Numbered from the stretch's first letter, positions 1 to 7,711 are shown. The stretch: DNA of 19,004 nt from UBA8752 sp002172485 (GCA_042089915.1 JBELJZ010000030.1:1-19004); one strand, 5' to 3'. Program-made: numbers and translations. The notes: generated from the letters alone by a model not told the origin.

Positions 1-504
1 GATGTTGCCACCCGGCAAACCGCCGCCCGGTTCGAATACCGTGGTCCAGGGGTTCGCGGTGGACTGCACCGAGGCCACATCGGCCTCACCGGCCAAGGCA
101 TTCGGGACGCCCTCCAAACCGATCGTTACCCAGCTGTCATACACCAGATCCGGGTAGACCCCGAACAACAGACTGTTGATGCCATTCGGCGTGGCTCCGC
201 CCAACACCGCATGGTAGAAGGTGGTGGTCGTGTTCACAAAAGTGGGATTCAGAGAATCACCCGAAACGGACGACAAAAAGTCGTCACTGTTCACCATGGT
301 GACGTAAACACGCTTGCAGCTGTAGCCGGTCAAATCCGTTGCGCCGAGCGCACCAACGAGAAGACCGATGTTTTCGGAGACGACTTCGACTTCGAGGTCG
401 TAGCCTTCAGGGGCAGGGGCGGAATTGACCGCAATCTGCTGGGTCTGAGAGAAGGAAGTGGCCCAACAGACGAAGAGGGCCATGAAGAGAGATGTGAGAC
501 GCAT
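1..504 (-). CDS. Secreted protein of unknown function, N-terminal part (3' end outside window)
   Basis: The frame is open from an ATG at 504-502 to the window edge, giving 168 codons without a stop, so the C-terminus is missing. Residues 1-19 form a Sec signal peptide: MRLTS, then a hydrophobic run FMALFVCWA, with likely cleavage after TSFS before QTQQ. The mature part starts with a short Ala/Pro stretch, then a Gly-, Thr- and Val-rich segment. It includes GYDLEVEVVSENIG, a Cys in TGYSCKRVYV and a segment YPDLVYDSWVTIGLEGVPN. I recall similar extracellular proteins in marine Flavobacteriales, often followed by a type IX secretion tail, but that tail would lie outside the window. No enzymatic motif is visible. 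The reading frame and export signal are solid; the function is unknown. Confidence 0.75.
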   Translation of the reverse strand, partial: MRLTSLFMALFVCWATSFSQTQQIAVNSAPAPEGYDLEVEVVSENIGLLVGALGATDLTGYSCKRVYVTMVNSDDFLSSVSGDSLNPTFVNTTTTFYHAVLGGATPNGINSLLFGVYPDLVYDSWVTIGLEGVPNALAGEADVASVQSTANPWTTVFEPGGGLPGGNI

Positions 505-954
505 CACAAGTGTTTTGGTTCCTAATGGTTAAACCCGTCGTGAAACAGGCAGGTCCAAGTTCTTGAAAGTTCCCGCCCTTCCAAAATCCGAGAAGGCGTC
601 TTGGTCGAATTATACAGGCCCTCCACCCCATCTCACCACAAACTGACCGAATCAAGTGTCGATAGATCAATATAATTGTTCCATCAAAGCGTCAATTTTA
701 GGGGTCGAAATTAAATAACGCCCGCTCACAAAACCACGGCTACGAATACAAATTCAGCCCTTTTGCCCTCCATTGCATCCACCGTGTCTTACCTGCCCAT
801 GGCCAAGCTCGAAAATTTTCAACCGGACACGGATTGGAGTTAACATCCTGATAATTAAGGCCCGCGTGGAATAAGCCCATCGATGACGAAGCCAACCCAT
901 CACAGCTGCGAACAAATCTTGATAATGCCCCCAATCTGACGGTGTGAATGAACG
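505..954. other. Gene-free region between the secreted protein gene and the tRNA terminator
   Basis: About 450 bases without a credible gene. The part at 640-720 is AT-rich compared with its surroundings and probably carries the promoter of the leftward secreted-protein gene. On the minus strand, TAATTTCG at 713-706 resembles the Bacteroidota -7 element with one mismatch. A TTTG lies upstream at 732-729, but the spacing is 15 rather than about 19, so this is weak. A perfect 10-bp palindrome, GAAAATTTTC, is at 811-820. Open frames through this stretch are short or antisense and have no protein-like composition. Confidence 0.4.
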
Positions 955-981
955 AAAAAGGGCCAACCTTGTGGTTGACCC
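955..981 (-). terminator. Rho-independent terminator of the initiator tRNA gene
   Basis: Read on the minus strand, a 9-bp stem (GGGTCAACC paired with GGTTGGCCC, one G-U pair) closes a 4-base loop at 972-969 and is followed by five T (959-955). On the plus strand the same stem has a C-A mismatch and no T-run, so it works leftward, just after the tRNA. Confidence 0.75.
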
Positions 982-1004
982 TTCTCTGACCTTTGGTCTT
1001 CTTG

Positions 1005-1077
<73 letters not shown>

Positions 1078-1100
1078 ATCCGTTTCCCAAATCGGGACGT

Positions 1101-1131
1101 CGAAGATAGGTAGGACTCCTTTCTTTGCAAG
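1101..1131 (-). promoter_or_regulatory. Bacteroidota-type promoter of the initiator tRNA
   Basis: Read leftward, CTTG (1131-1128), a 19-base spacer and TATCTTCG (1108-1101) match the Bacteroidota consensus TTTG-N19-TAnnTTTG with one mismatch in each box. Transcription would begin near 1095, about 18 bases before the mature tRNA. The position and spacing both fit. Confidence 0.55.
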
Positions 1132-1146
1132 CTCAAACCACTCTCC

Positions 1147-2067
1147 GTGTCCACAACGAATGCAAACCCGGTGCACCGCGCCGGCTTCGTCAACATCATC
1201 GGCTCGCCCAACGTTGGCAAGTCCACCTTGATGAACCAATTGGTCGGTGAGCGACTCAGCATCATCAATGCCAAGGCGCAAACCACCCGACACCGCATCA
1301 TGGGCATTGTCAGCGGAGAAGACTGGCAAATCGTCTATTCCGACACCCCCGGCGTATTGGATCCGTCCTACAAGCTGCAGGAGGGCATGATGAAGTTCGT
1401 TCGGACCGCACTGCGCGATGCCGATGTGCTTCTGATCGTCACCACCCCGGAGGAAACCACCTTGGCCCATCCCGAGACCTTGGAGAAGGTTCAGAAGATG
1501 GACATCCCCGTCCTGCTCCTGCTCAACAAGGTCGATACCAGCGACCAGGAGACCCTGAAGGGACGCATCGCCCACTGGCAGGAGTTGATTCCCCGAGCCG
1601 AAATCCATCCGATCAGCGCCTTGCACGGATTCAACTTGGATCACCTTCTTCAGCGCATCGTGGCCCAACTGCCCGAGTCTCCAGCCTTCTTCCCCAAGGA
1701 TGAGATGACGGACAAGCCCCTCCGCTTTTTCGTGTCGGAAATCGTACGGGAGAAAATCCTCACGCACTGCAAGCAAGAGGTTCCCTACAGCAGCGAGGTT
1801 ACCGTGGAGAGCTTCAAGGAAGACAAAACCAAGGATGGACGCCCCCTACGCCGGATCCACGCCACCATCTTGGTGGCCCGCGAATCGCAGAAGGCCATCC
1901 TCATCGGCACCGGAGGCAAGATGATCAAGCGGCTGGCCACCGACGCCCGAAAGGACCTCGAAGGGTTCCTTCGTGAGAAGGTCTTTCTAGAGCTCCGCAT
2001 CAAGGTCGACAAGGATTGGCGCAACGATGAGCGCAAGCTCAAGCAATACGGATACTTCGATGGTTGA
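1147..2067 (+). CDS. era: GTPase Era
   Basis: Era is an essential GTPase that binds the 3' end of 16S rRNA and assists 30S subunit maturation. The 306-residue length is normal for the family. The N-terminal G domain has G1 GSPNVGKST (19-27), a switch-I segment NAKAQTTRHR (41-50), G3 DTPG (66-69), G4 NKVD (127-130) and G5 SAL (157-159). The C-terminal KH RNA-binding domain has the loop IGTGGKMIKRL and ends in KQYGYFDG. I chose the GTG at 1147 because no in-frame ATG lies upstream and the protein then begins shortly before the first beta strand (HRAGFVNIIG). The GTG at 1171 is an alternative. The gene is divergent from the tRNA and its last codons overlap ispE, so the two are probably co-transcribed. 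Identification is from motifs and is secure. Confidence 0.96.
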   Translation: MSTTNANPVHRAGFVNIIGSPNVGKSTLMNQLVGERLSIINAKAQTTRHRIMGIVSGEDWQIVYSDTPGVLDPSYKLQEGMMKFVRTALRDADVLLIVTTPEETTLAHPETLEKVQKMDIPVLLLLNKVDTSDQETLKGRIAHWQELIPRAEIHPISALHGFNLDHLLQRIVAQLPESPAFFPKDEMTDKPLRFFVSEIVREKILTHCKQEVPYSSEVTVESFKEDKTKDGRPLRRIHATILVARESQKAILIGTGGKMIKRLATDARKDLEGFLREKVFLELRIKVDKDWRNDERKLKQYGYFDG

Positions 2068-2905
2068 TCCTGGCCAGGCAGCCCGCGTTGCCTTTCCCAA
2101 CGCCAAAATCAACGTCGGCCTGCAAGTCAGGGGTCGTAGGCCGGATGGATTCCACGCCCTCGACAGCCTGTTTGTCCCCATCCCGTGGTGCGATGCCCTC
2201 GAAATGGCCACGCCGGGCACCCAGAATGACGTCGCGTTGCACTTGGCGGGAAACGCAGTCGACGGGGCACCCGAAGACAACCTCATCGTCCGTGCCTATC
2301 GGCTACTCCAAAAAGACTTCCCCCTCCCGCCTTGCGACTTCCACTTGGTCAAGGCCATTCCGTCGGGCGCCGGGCTGGGGGGAGGCAGTGCCGACGGCAC
2401 CGCGACGCTGACCCTGCTCAACAGCCATTTCTCGCTGGGCCTCAGCCAAGCGCGACTTGAAACTTTGGCCGGCAAGCTCGGGTCAGACTGTCCCTTCTTT
2501 GTCAGTAACACTCCAGCCCGCGTCACCGGCAGGGGGGAAGTCTTGACGCCCATCGATCTCGCCCTCGACGGCTGGCACATTGCCCTCCTCCACCCCGGCG
2601 TTCATGTGCCCACGGCTGCGGCATTCAGTTGGGTCACGCCCGACGACGATCGGCCAGGTCTTGACGAGTGGGCCGGGAGTGGACCGGAAGACTGGAAGGG
2701 ACACCTGAAAAACGACTTCACTGCCCCCGTGTGCGACCGGCACCCCGAAGTCGGACAAGCCTTGTCTCTGCTTCAAGAAGCGGGCGCAACTTTCGCGGAC
2801 ATGAGCGGCAGCGGTTCCACCGCGTACGGCTTCTTCAAGGACGCCGTGGAATGGCCTGCCGTCCCTGAGCAATGGACGCGTTGGACCGGACCCATGCGCG
2901 GCTGA
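2060..2905 (+). CDS. ispE: 4-diphosphocytidyl-2-C-methyl-D-erythritol kinase IspE
   Basis: IspE phosphorylates CDP-methylerythritol with ATP in the cytoplasmic MEP pathway to isoprenoid precursors. The 281-residue product shows GHMP-kinase features. The N-terminal PNAKINVGL carries the expected catalytic Lys (K16), followed by RRPDGFHALDSLFVPI with the substrate-site His. The ATP-binding glycine loop is SGAGLGGGSADG, the segment GSDCPFFV contains the family's catalytic Asp, and the late motif is MSGSGSTAYG. I chose the ATG at 2060, eight bases inside the end of era, because the protein then starts just before the PNAK motif; the frame is open further upstream inside era. The overlap implies translational coupling with era. 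It ends 25 bases before the convergent permease gene, with no obvious terminator between. An MEP route, not mevalonate, is therefore indicated. Confidence 0.95.
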   Translation: MVDPGQAARVAFPNAKINVGLQVRGRRPDGFHALDSLFVPIPWCDALEMATPGTQNDVALHLAGNAVDGAPEDNLIVRAYRLLQKDFPLPPCDFHLVKAIPSGAGLGGGSADGTATLTLLNSHFSLGLSQARLETLAGKLGSDCPFFVSNTPARVTGRGEVLTPIDLALDGWHIALLHPGVHVPTAAAFSWVTPDDDRPGLDEWAGSGPEDWKGHLKNDFTAPVCDRHPEVGQALSLLQEAGATFADMSGSGSTAYGFFKDAVEWPAVPEQWTRWTGPMRG

Positions 2906-2930
2906 TGCGCCCCACAGGTCACCCTACACG

Positions 2931-4010
2931 TCACTTCGGCGCGCGGCGGTAGAGCCAGGCTCCCAGCAGACTGAAAAGCACATTGGGGGTCCAGGCCGCC
3001 ACGCCAGGCGGTACCCCGGCATGGGTTGCGGAGACCGACATCAGCTTCGCGCTGAAGATGTAGATGAAGCCAATCAGGACGCCGATGAGCAAATGAATGC
3101 CCGTACCGCCACGCTGCTTCCGACTGGCCACACTGACCCCGATGAGGGTCATCACGTAGATGGCGAATGCGTTGGAAGTGCGGGTATGGCGCTCCAATTG
3201 GAGGAAGCGCTCGGCGCCGGATCCCTTGGCCTTTTCCCGGTCGATGGCGGCACGCAACGCCCCCCGGTCCAACGTGGACATGGCCTGGTTTCGTTGGCCG
3301 AAATCCGAAATGCGCATGGCCAGTGCCGTATCGAGCACCGCGATCTTCTCAAACTGCTCCACGTCCGCTGCATCCCAGCGTCGGCGCCGGAGGTTCGACA
3401 CCCTCCAGGTCTGCTTGTCCGGCAGCCATTTGGCCTTGCTCGCCGTCCATTTCTCCACCATCCGGTCCCCCTCCCATTGCTCGAGGACAAAGCGGTAACC
3501 GACCTGGCGTCCGGCATTGACCGAACGTAGGTAGACGATGGTCCCCGGTTGGACTTCGCGATACAGGTGTTGCTCGGCGATGTGAAATTCCTTGTGGATG
3601 TATTGCACCTCGAAGTCCATCTTCCGCTGGTTCGAGTGGGGCAAGATGAAATGCGACAGCACCAGACTCCCCGCAACGAGCAGGGTCGAGGCAACGAGGT
3701 ACGGCCGCATGAGCCGCTGGAAGGAGACTCCGCCAGCCAGAACGGCAATGATCTCGCTGCGTTGGGCCAGCCGGCTGGTGAAGAGCAGGATGGTCAGGAA
3801 GACGATGAATGCACTCAGCATGTTGCCCAGCGCGAGACAGAAGGACAGGTAGTATTCCCCGAAGACCTGTCCCCAGGGCGCCTCATTGTCAATCAACCGC
3901 TCCAGGTTCTCGGCCACATCGAAGACCACGGCCACCACACAGAACAAGGCGACCATCAAGAAGAAGGTCGACAAGAAGTGTCGGATGATGTACCAATCGA
4001 GGATGCGCAT
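2931..4010 (-). CDS. LptF/LptG family permease
   Basis: Inner-membrane permease of the YjgP/YjgQ type. In the lipopolysaccharide transporter, LptF and LptG pair with the ATPase LptB to pull LPS from the inner membrane towards the periplasmic bridge. The 359-residue protein has the family layout: three membrane helices near the N-terminus (about 10-33, 57-77, 100-120), a periplasmic beta-rich domain of about 160 residues, then three C-terminal helices (about 282-355). The conserved start MRILDWYIIRHFLSTF and the segment RLAQRSEIIAVLAGGVSFQRLMRPYL are typical. I chose the ATG at 4010 because the longer frame runs back into tgt and its extra residues are not family-like. It lies 16 bases after tgt and is probably in its operon. 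Whether it is the F-like or G-like subunit cannot be decided here, and no second permease or lptB is nearby. Confidence 0.9.
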   Translation of the reverse strand: MRILDWYIIRHFLSTFFLMVALFCVVAVVFDVAENLERLIDNEAPWGQVFGEYYLSFCLALGNMLSAFIVFLTILLFTSRLAQRSEIIAVLAGGVSFQRLMRPYLVASTLLVAGSLVLSHFILPHSNQRKMDFEVQYIHKEFHIAEQHLYREVQPGTIVYLRSVNAGRQVGYRFVLEQWEGDRMVEKWTASKAKWLPDKQTWRVSNLRRRRWDAADVEQFEKIAVLDTALAMRISDFGQRNQAMSTLDRGALRAAIDREKAKGSGAERFLQLERHTRTSNAFAIYVMTLIGVSVASRKQRGGTGIHLLIGVLIGFIYIFSAKLMSVSATHAGVPPGVAAWTPNVLFSLLGAWLYRRAPK

Positions 4011-4026
4011 CAGGGCAAGGTGCTGG

Positions 4027-5157
4027 TCAGAGACGTTGGGTGAGTACCGGTACCAGGGCGTCCTTCCAGGCGGTGAAGGTGCCGTCCGCAATCCGCTCGC
4101 GCGCCTCGCGCATCAAGTCGAGGTAGAACGCCAGGTTGTGGACCGAGCCGATTTGCAAGGCGAGAATCTCGTTGGCGCGGAACAAGTGACGGACATAGGC
4201 CTTGGAGTACCGCTGGTCGACATCCGTGGTGCCGTCCGGGTCGAGGGGCGAGAAGTCGTCCTGCCACTTGAGGTTGCGCATGTTCAATGTACCCTTCCTG
4301 GTGAAAAGCATGCCATTGCGGGCATTGCGGGTGGGCATGACACAATCGAACATATCGACCCCGAGGGCGATGTTCTCCAACAGGTTGGCCGGTGTTCCCA
4401 CGCCCATCAGGTAGCGCGGCTTGTCCTCCGGCAAAATCTCCGTGCAGAGCGACACGCTCTTGTACATCTCCTCATGGGGTTCCCCAACGGACAGTCCCCC
4501 GATGGCATTGCCCACTGCTTGACGTTCTGCCACGGCGTGCGCACTCGCCTTTCTGAGATCATCGTAGGTGGAACCCTGTACGATGGGAAACAGCATTTGC
4601 TCATGGCCATACAGCGGCTCCGTCTCGTTCATTCGTGCGATGCAACGGTCCAACCACCGGTGTGTGAGCTCCATGCTCTGGCGGGCATAGGCGTAGTCAC
4701 AGGGATAAGGCGGGCACTCGTCAAAGGCCATGATGATGTCGGCCCCGATGACGCGTTGAATGTCGACGGCCCGCTCCGGCGTGAACAGGTGCTTGCTGCC
4801 ATCGATGTGGCTGCGGAAGGTCACGCCTTCCTCCTTGATTTTGCGGTTTTCAGCCAAGCTGTAGACCTGGTACCCCCCGGAATCGGTCAGGATGGGTCTG
4901 TCCCATCCCATGAACAGGTGCAGGCCTCCGGCTTTCTGGAGCACGTCCAATCCCGGTCGGAAGTACATGTGGTACGTGTTGCCCAAGATGATGTCCGGAT
5001 CGACCTCCTCGGCCAAGACATCCTGTGGAACTGCCTTGACACTGCCCTGCGTCCCGACCGGCATGAAAATGGGCGTGCGGATCGCACCATGGGCCGTCTG
5101 CAGCGCGCCGGTGCGGGCTCGGGAATGGGGATCGGTGGACTCGACGACGAAGGACAT
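4027..5157 (-). CDS. tgt: tRNA-guanine(34) transglycosylase Tgt
   Basis: Exchanges guanine at wobble position 34 of GUN-anticodon tRNAs for the queuosine precursor preQ1. The 376-residue length is standard. Visible motifs include PIFMPVGTQGSVKAV, GNTYHMYFRPG, TDSGGYQVYSL containing the catalytic Asp, AFDECPPYP, PIVQG, IGGLSVGEP, and GVDMFDCVMPTRNARNG with the nucleophilic Asp. The C-terminal zinc site is altered. Where most bacterial enzymes have CxCxxC, this protein has Gly309, Thr311 and Asp314, although the fourth ligand His340 (SVHNL) remains. I recall the same loss in other Bacteroidota enzymes, so it is probably a lineage trait and not a defect. It begins the leftward operon with the permease gene, and an exact Bacteroidota -7 box lies about 40 bases upstream. 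Confidence 0.95.
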   Translation of the reverse strand: MSFVVESTDPHSRARTGALQTAHGAIRTPIFMPVGTQGSVKAVPQDVLAEEVDPDIILGNTYHMYFRPGLDVLQKAGGLHLFMGWDRPILTDSGGYQVYSLAENRKIKEEGVTFRSHIDGSKHLFTPERAVDIQRVIGADIIMAFDECPPYPCDYAYARQSMELTHRWLDRCIARMNETEPLYGHEQMLFPIVQGSTYDDLRKASAHAVAERQAVGNAIGGLSVGEPHEEMYKSVSLCTEILPEDKPRYLMGVGTPANLLENIALGVDMFDCVMPTRNARNGMLFTRKGTLNMRNLKWQDDFSPLDPDGTTDVDQRYSKAYVRHLFRANEILALQIGSVHNLAFYLDLMREARERIADGTFTAWKDALVPVLTQRL

Positions 5158-5197
5158 GCGCAGGAGGATCTCAGCCCGGCGCGGTGTGCCGGAGTGT

Positions 5198-5205
5198 CAA
5201 AAGTA
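5198..5205 (-). promoter_or_regulatory. Putative -7 promoter element for tgt
   Basis: On the minus strand this reads TACTTTTG, an exact match to TAnnTTTG, placed about 40 bases before the tgt start codon. No good TTTG is found 19 bases further upstream. A near match on the opposite strand, TAACTTGG (5204-5211), overlaps it and faces the DUF554 gene, though it lies only four bases before that start codon. Confidence 0.4.
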
Positions 5206-5215
5206 ACTTGGGCGC

Positions 5216-5890
5216 ATGTTGGGTACGCTCTTCAATGCCGCAACCGTCGCCGTGGGCTCCTCGGTGGGCCTCCTGCTGGGGCGTCGGGTCCCCGAGGGAC
5301 TGCGCCAAGCGGTGTTTTCCGCGTTGGGGCTGTTCACCTTGTTCATCGGGGTGGACATGATGGGCGACATCACCCGGCCAATGGGCGCGTTCATGGCCCT
5401 TGTGCTGGGGGCTGTGATCGGTCACAGCATCGGGCTGGATGCCCGGGTCAAGCGGGCCGCCAACCGCCTCGGCGAAGGAGAAGGGGCCGCCCTCGTCCAA
5501 TCCACCCTCCTGTTTTGCGTGGGGGCCATGACCCTGGTCGGCTGCATGCAGGACGGCCTGCTGGGTGACCCGACTGTCCTCATGGCCAAAGGCACCATGG
5601 ATTTGTTCAGCTCCCTGTTTCTCGCTGCAGCGCTGGGGCGCGGCGTCCTGTGGTCCACCGGATCCGTCCTGGTCATCCAAGCGGGCTTGACCTTGGGCTT
5701 TGCCACGTTGGGCACCGGCATTCCTGAACCCCTCGTCCAAGAGCTCTCCGGCCTCGGGGGCATCCTGCTGCTGGCCCTTGGCCTCGACTTGCTGGACATT
5801 CGAAAATTCCCCCTCTTGGACCTGACCTGGTCCTTGCCGCTCCTGCCCCTCATCCTCTACCTGCTCGACCTCGTCGGATTCCCCGGCTGA
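5216..5890 (+). CDS. DUF554 family integral membrane protein
   Basis: A 224-residue, very hydrophobic protein of the DUF554 family (YqgA in Escherichia coli, YdfK in Bacillus subtilis), whose transport or other function is not established. The N-terminal MLGTLFNAATVAVGSSVGLLLGRRVPEGLRQ is typical of the family. So are the segments TLFIGVDMMG, ALVLGAVIGHSIGLD and LLFCVGAMTLVGCMQDGLLGDPTVLMAKGTMD, the last containing the conserved Gly and Asp residues. About six to seven membrane helices can be placed; the amphipathic stretch DARVKRAANRLGEGEG is probably cytoplasmic. The start is the ATG at 5216, the first in frame at the family N-terminus. The gene is divergent from tgt and followed after 19 bases by the WYL regulator, suggesting one transcript. 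The family call is confident; the role is unknown. Confidence 0.88.
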   Translation: MLGTLFNAATVAVGSSVGLLLGRRVPEGLRQAVFSALGLFTLFIGVDMMGDITRPMGAFMALVLGAVIGHSIGLDARVKRAANRLGEGEGAALVQSTLLFCVGAMTLVGCMQDGLLGDPTVLMAKGTMDLFSSLFLAAALGRGVLWSTGSVLVIQAGLTLGFATLGTGIPEPLVQELSGLGGILLLALGLDLLDIRKFPLLDLTWSLPLLPLILYLLDLVGFPG

Positions 5891-5909
5891 CCGCCCAGAT
5901 TCCACCGCC

Positions 5910-6941
5910 ATGCCCGCCAACAAATACGCCCTCCTGCGATACCGCATCATCGACCGTTGCTTGACCAACCGGATGCGGCCCTATCCCACCAAGGAGGGTT
6001 TGCGGCGGGCCTGCGAAGAAGGGCTGTATGGAAGCGAGGGCGAACGCATCAGCATCTCCACCATCGAGAAGGACCTCTGGGCGATGCGCAATGAAAATGA
6101 ACTCGGCTACCACGCCCCCATCGTCTACAATGCCGAACACCGCGGCTACGAATACGAGGACCCAGATTACAGCATCAGTGGATTGAACCTGCAGGAACAG
6201 GACCTTCAAGCCCTGCGCTTCGCCACCCTCACCTTGCTGCAGTTCCGGGACATGCCTGTGTTCCAGCAGTACCAGAGTGCCATCGGCCGGATTTTCGACC
6301 GCGTCCATGCCACGGCCCCTGGACAGGGCATCGACCAGCACATTCAATTCGAACAAGCGCCGCAAACGTTGGGGACGGAGCACATCGCCGCCTTGATGTC
6401 CGCCATTGGAGAGCAATGCGTGGTGCGCTTCACCTACCGCAAATTCGTGGCTGGTGGCGACCCTGAGGAATCCGACCGGTGCATCGAACCTTACCTGATG
6501 AAGGAATACCGCAACCGCTGGTATTTGATCGGGAAACCCGAAGGCGCAGACGATGTCAAAACGTTTGCCCTCGATCGGATGTCCGACGTGGCATTGGATG
6601 ACGCCCGGTTTGTGCGGGATCCGAAATTCGATGCAGCCCGTTACTTCAAAGACACCATCGGCATCACCTCCGGAGCCGGAGGCGTCCAAGAGTTTCGCTG
6701 GGCTGCAGCGCCCCTGTTGTCCCACTACCTCGACAGCCAACCCATCCACGCCACACAGCGCCACCTGGATGTGGCGCCACCGCACCCCGGATGGACCTGT
6801 TATGCCATCGACGTCCACCCGACTTACGAGTTGAACCAGTGGATTCTGGGGTTTGGCGCACACGTCCATCCACTCGGGCCTGCATCTTGGGTGGAAGCCC
6901 TCCGACAGACCCACCAAGACGCCCTCGACAGACTGGGCTGA
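5910..6941 (+). CDS. WYL-domain transcriptional regulator
   Basis: A 343-residue regulator with an N-terminal winged-helix DNA-binding part (about 1-80; RYRIIDRCL, then STIEKDLWAMRNE as the likely recognition region). A linker follows, then a WYL domain from about 155 to 340. The signature tripeptide is present as NRWYLIGKP (W204-L206), and the characteristic FALDRMSDV follows. WYL domains are thought to bind nucleotides, single-stranded DNA or other small ligands, and occur in regulators of stress genes, DNA repair and defence systems. No defence genes are visible here. The only near partner is the DUF554 gene, 19 bases upstream. A hairpin with a T-run begins within two bases of the stop codon, suggesting the transcript ends here. 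The ligand and targets cannot be inferred. Confidence 0.9.
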   Translation: MPANKYALLRYRIIDRCLTNRMRPYPTKEGLRRACEEGLYGSEGERISISTIEKDLWAMRNENELGYHAPIVYNAEHRGYEYEDPDYSISGLNLQEQDLQALRFATLTLLQFRDMPVFQQYQSAIGRIFDRVHATAPGQGIDQHIQFEQAPQTLGTEHIAALMSAIGEQCVVRFTYRKFVAGGDPEESDRCIEPYLMKEYRNRWYLIGKPEGADDVKTFALDRMSDVALDDARFVRDPKFDAARYFKDTIGITSGAGGVQEFRWAAAPLLSHYLDSQPIHATQRHLDVAPPHPGWTCYAIDVHPTYELNQWILGFGAHVHPLGPASWVEALRQTHQDALDRLG

Positions 6942-6942
6942 G

Positions 6943-6963
6943 CGCGGCTTCGCGATTTTTTTT
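6943..6963 (+). terminator. Short hairpin with T-run after the WYL regulator
   Basis: CGCG-GCTT-CGCG (6943-6954) is followed by A and eight T (6956-6963). The stem is only four G-C pairs, but its placement directly after the stop codon and the long T-run favour a rightward intrinsic terminator. Confidence 0.55.
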
Positions 6964-6968
6964 GACCC

Positions 6969-6987
6969 TCCGTAAATCCGTTACGGA
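6969..6987. repeat. Inverted repeat, possible operator before the small gene pair
   Basis: TCCGTAA and TTACGGA form a perfect 7-bp inverted repeat around the 5-base centre ATCCG. It lies between the upstream terminator and the first of two small genes, 36 bases before the ATG at 7023. The size and symmetry suit a dimeric repressor site; the neighbouring WYL regulator is one possible ligand-responsive binder, but this is inference. It could also be a weak hairpin in the leader. Confidence 0.35.
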
Positions 6988-7022
6988 CCCACCCGGGAAC
7001 GTTGTACTGTCAACGCTTCCCC

Positions 7023-7358
7023 ATGGTACACTCTCCTTCCCTCTCCCCACTCGGCAGCCTGCTCTCCATCGCTTACGCCGGCACCGATATGTCCATCCAT
7101 GTTGTCTGCAAATCCGCCACCGGCGACCTTGTCAAATGGGCGCTGGACTACCCCGTTTTTCAGCGCCTTCTACGCGAACGGGCGGACCGCTCTCGGGCCA
7201 TTGCCCTCCTTTCAGCTTTCCGCGACTGCACCCTGACCGATCCGGATTCCGGCCTTCGCCGATGGAACCTCCTCGATGTCGTGGGCATCCTCGGCCAAGG
7301 CTTGTCTTTGGATGCCCCTGCTTCCACCGCGTCCCACCACCTTCAAACCGCAGCATGA
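7023..7358 (+). CDS. Hypothetical protein, first of an overlapping small gene pair
   Basis: I do not recognise this 111-residue product. It has no signal peptide, membrane helix or clear motif. The central part, GDLVKWALDYPVFQRLLRERADRSRAIALLSAFRD, is charged and helix-forming. It is followed by SGLRRWNLLDVVGILGQGL and a low-complexity Ala/Ser tail. The ATG at 7023 is the first ATG in frame; a TTG at 7002 or an internal ATG at 7089 (MSIHVVCKS, 89 residues) are alternatives. The last bases overlap the next gene in an ATGA arrangement, which supports real, coupled translation of both. It is separated from the WYL gene by a likely terminator and an inverted repeat. It is probably lineage-specific; spurious coding in high-GC DNA remains possible. 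Confidence 0.6.
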   Translation: MVHSPSLSPLGSLLSIAYAGTDMSIHVVCKSATGDLVKWALDYPVFQRLLRERADRSRAIALLSAFRDCTLTDPDSGLRRWNLLDVVGILGQGLSLDAPASTASHHLQTAA

Positions 7359-7627
7359 TGACCCCAATCGCCCTGCCCCAACCCATCGCCTCCTTGCAGT
7401 CCGCCCGACTCCATGTCGCCTCGTTCCCCTGTCCTGAAGGATTCAGCAGCTTCGCTTGGAAGCAACTCCAGCACACCGCATTGGCCGTCTGGCATGCGCA
7501 CCTGTCCGGCTCCACTTTTCGGGGAAGCCTGAATTTCTGCCGACCGGAGTTCTATGACATGCTGTGTCAACCGGATGGCACCTCCATCGTGTCTCCGGGT
7601 CGAATCCGCCGATACAAAGCCGCTTAA
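7355..7627 (+). CDS. Hypothetical protein, second of the small gene pair
   Basis: A 90-residue product with no family that I recognise. The ATG at 7355 overlaps the stop codon of the preceding gene (ATGA), the usual sign of translational coupling, and I chose it over the long upstream extension of the frame, which runs antisense-like through the previous genes. The protein has several aromatic and Trp/His residues (FAWKQLQHTALAVWHAHLSG), two Cys in NFCRPEFYDMLCQPDG, and a basic tail PGRIRRYKAA. No signal peptide or membrane segment is evident. It ends about 150 bases before the SiaB-like ATPase gene. A small two-protein complex is conceivable from the overlap, but nothing in the sequence shows a function. 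Confidence 0.6.
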   Translation: MMTPIALPQPIASLQSARLHVASFPCPEGFSSFAWKQLQHTALAVWHAHLSGSTFRGSLNFCRPEFYDMLCQPDGTSIVSPGRIRRYKAA

Positions 7628-7711
7628 GACCGGTGTGAACCTGTGAAAAAAAGACCTCCAACAAGGGGAAACCGGACGACCTCCTCACGTAACTTGGCTA
7701 CGCCTACAAAT

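Noticed and set aside
3886..5568. Long plus-strand open frame (560 codons) across the permease, tgt and DUF554 region
   Set aside because: It runs antisense to tgt and the permease, which have clear family motifs; long opposite-strand frames are expected in GC-rich coding DNA.
6801..7627. Long upstream extension of the second small gene's frame
   Set aside because: The extension overlaps the WYL gene and the first small gene out of frame and reads as low-complexity Pro/Arg; the ATGA overlap start is much more credible.
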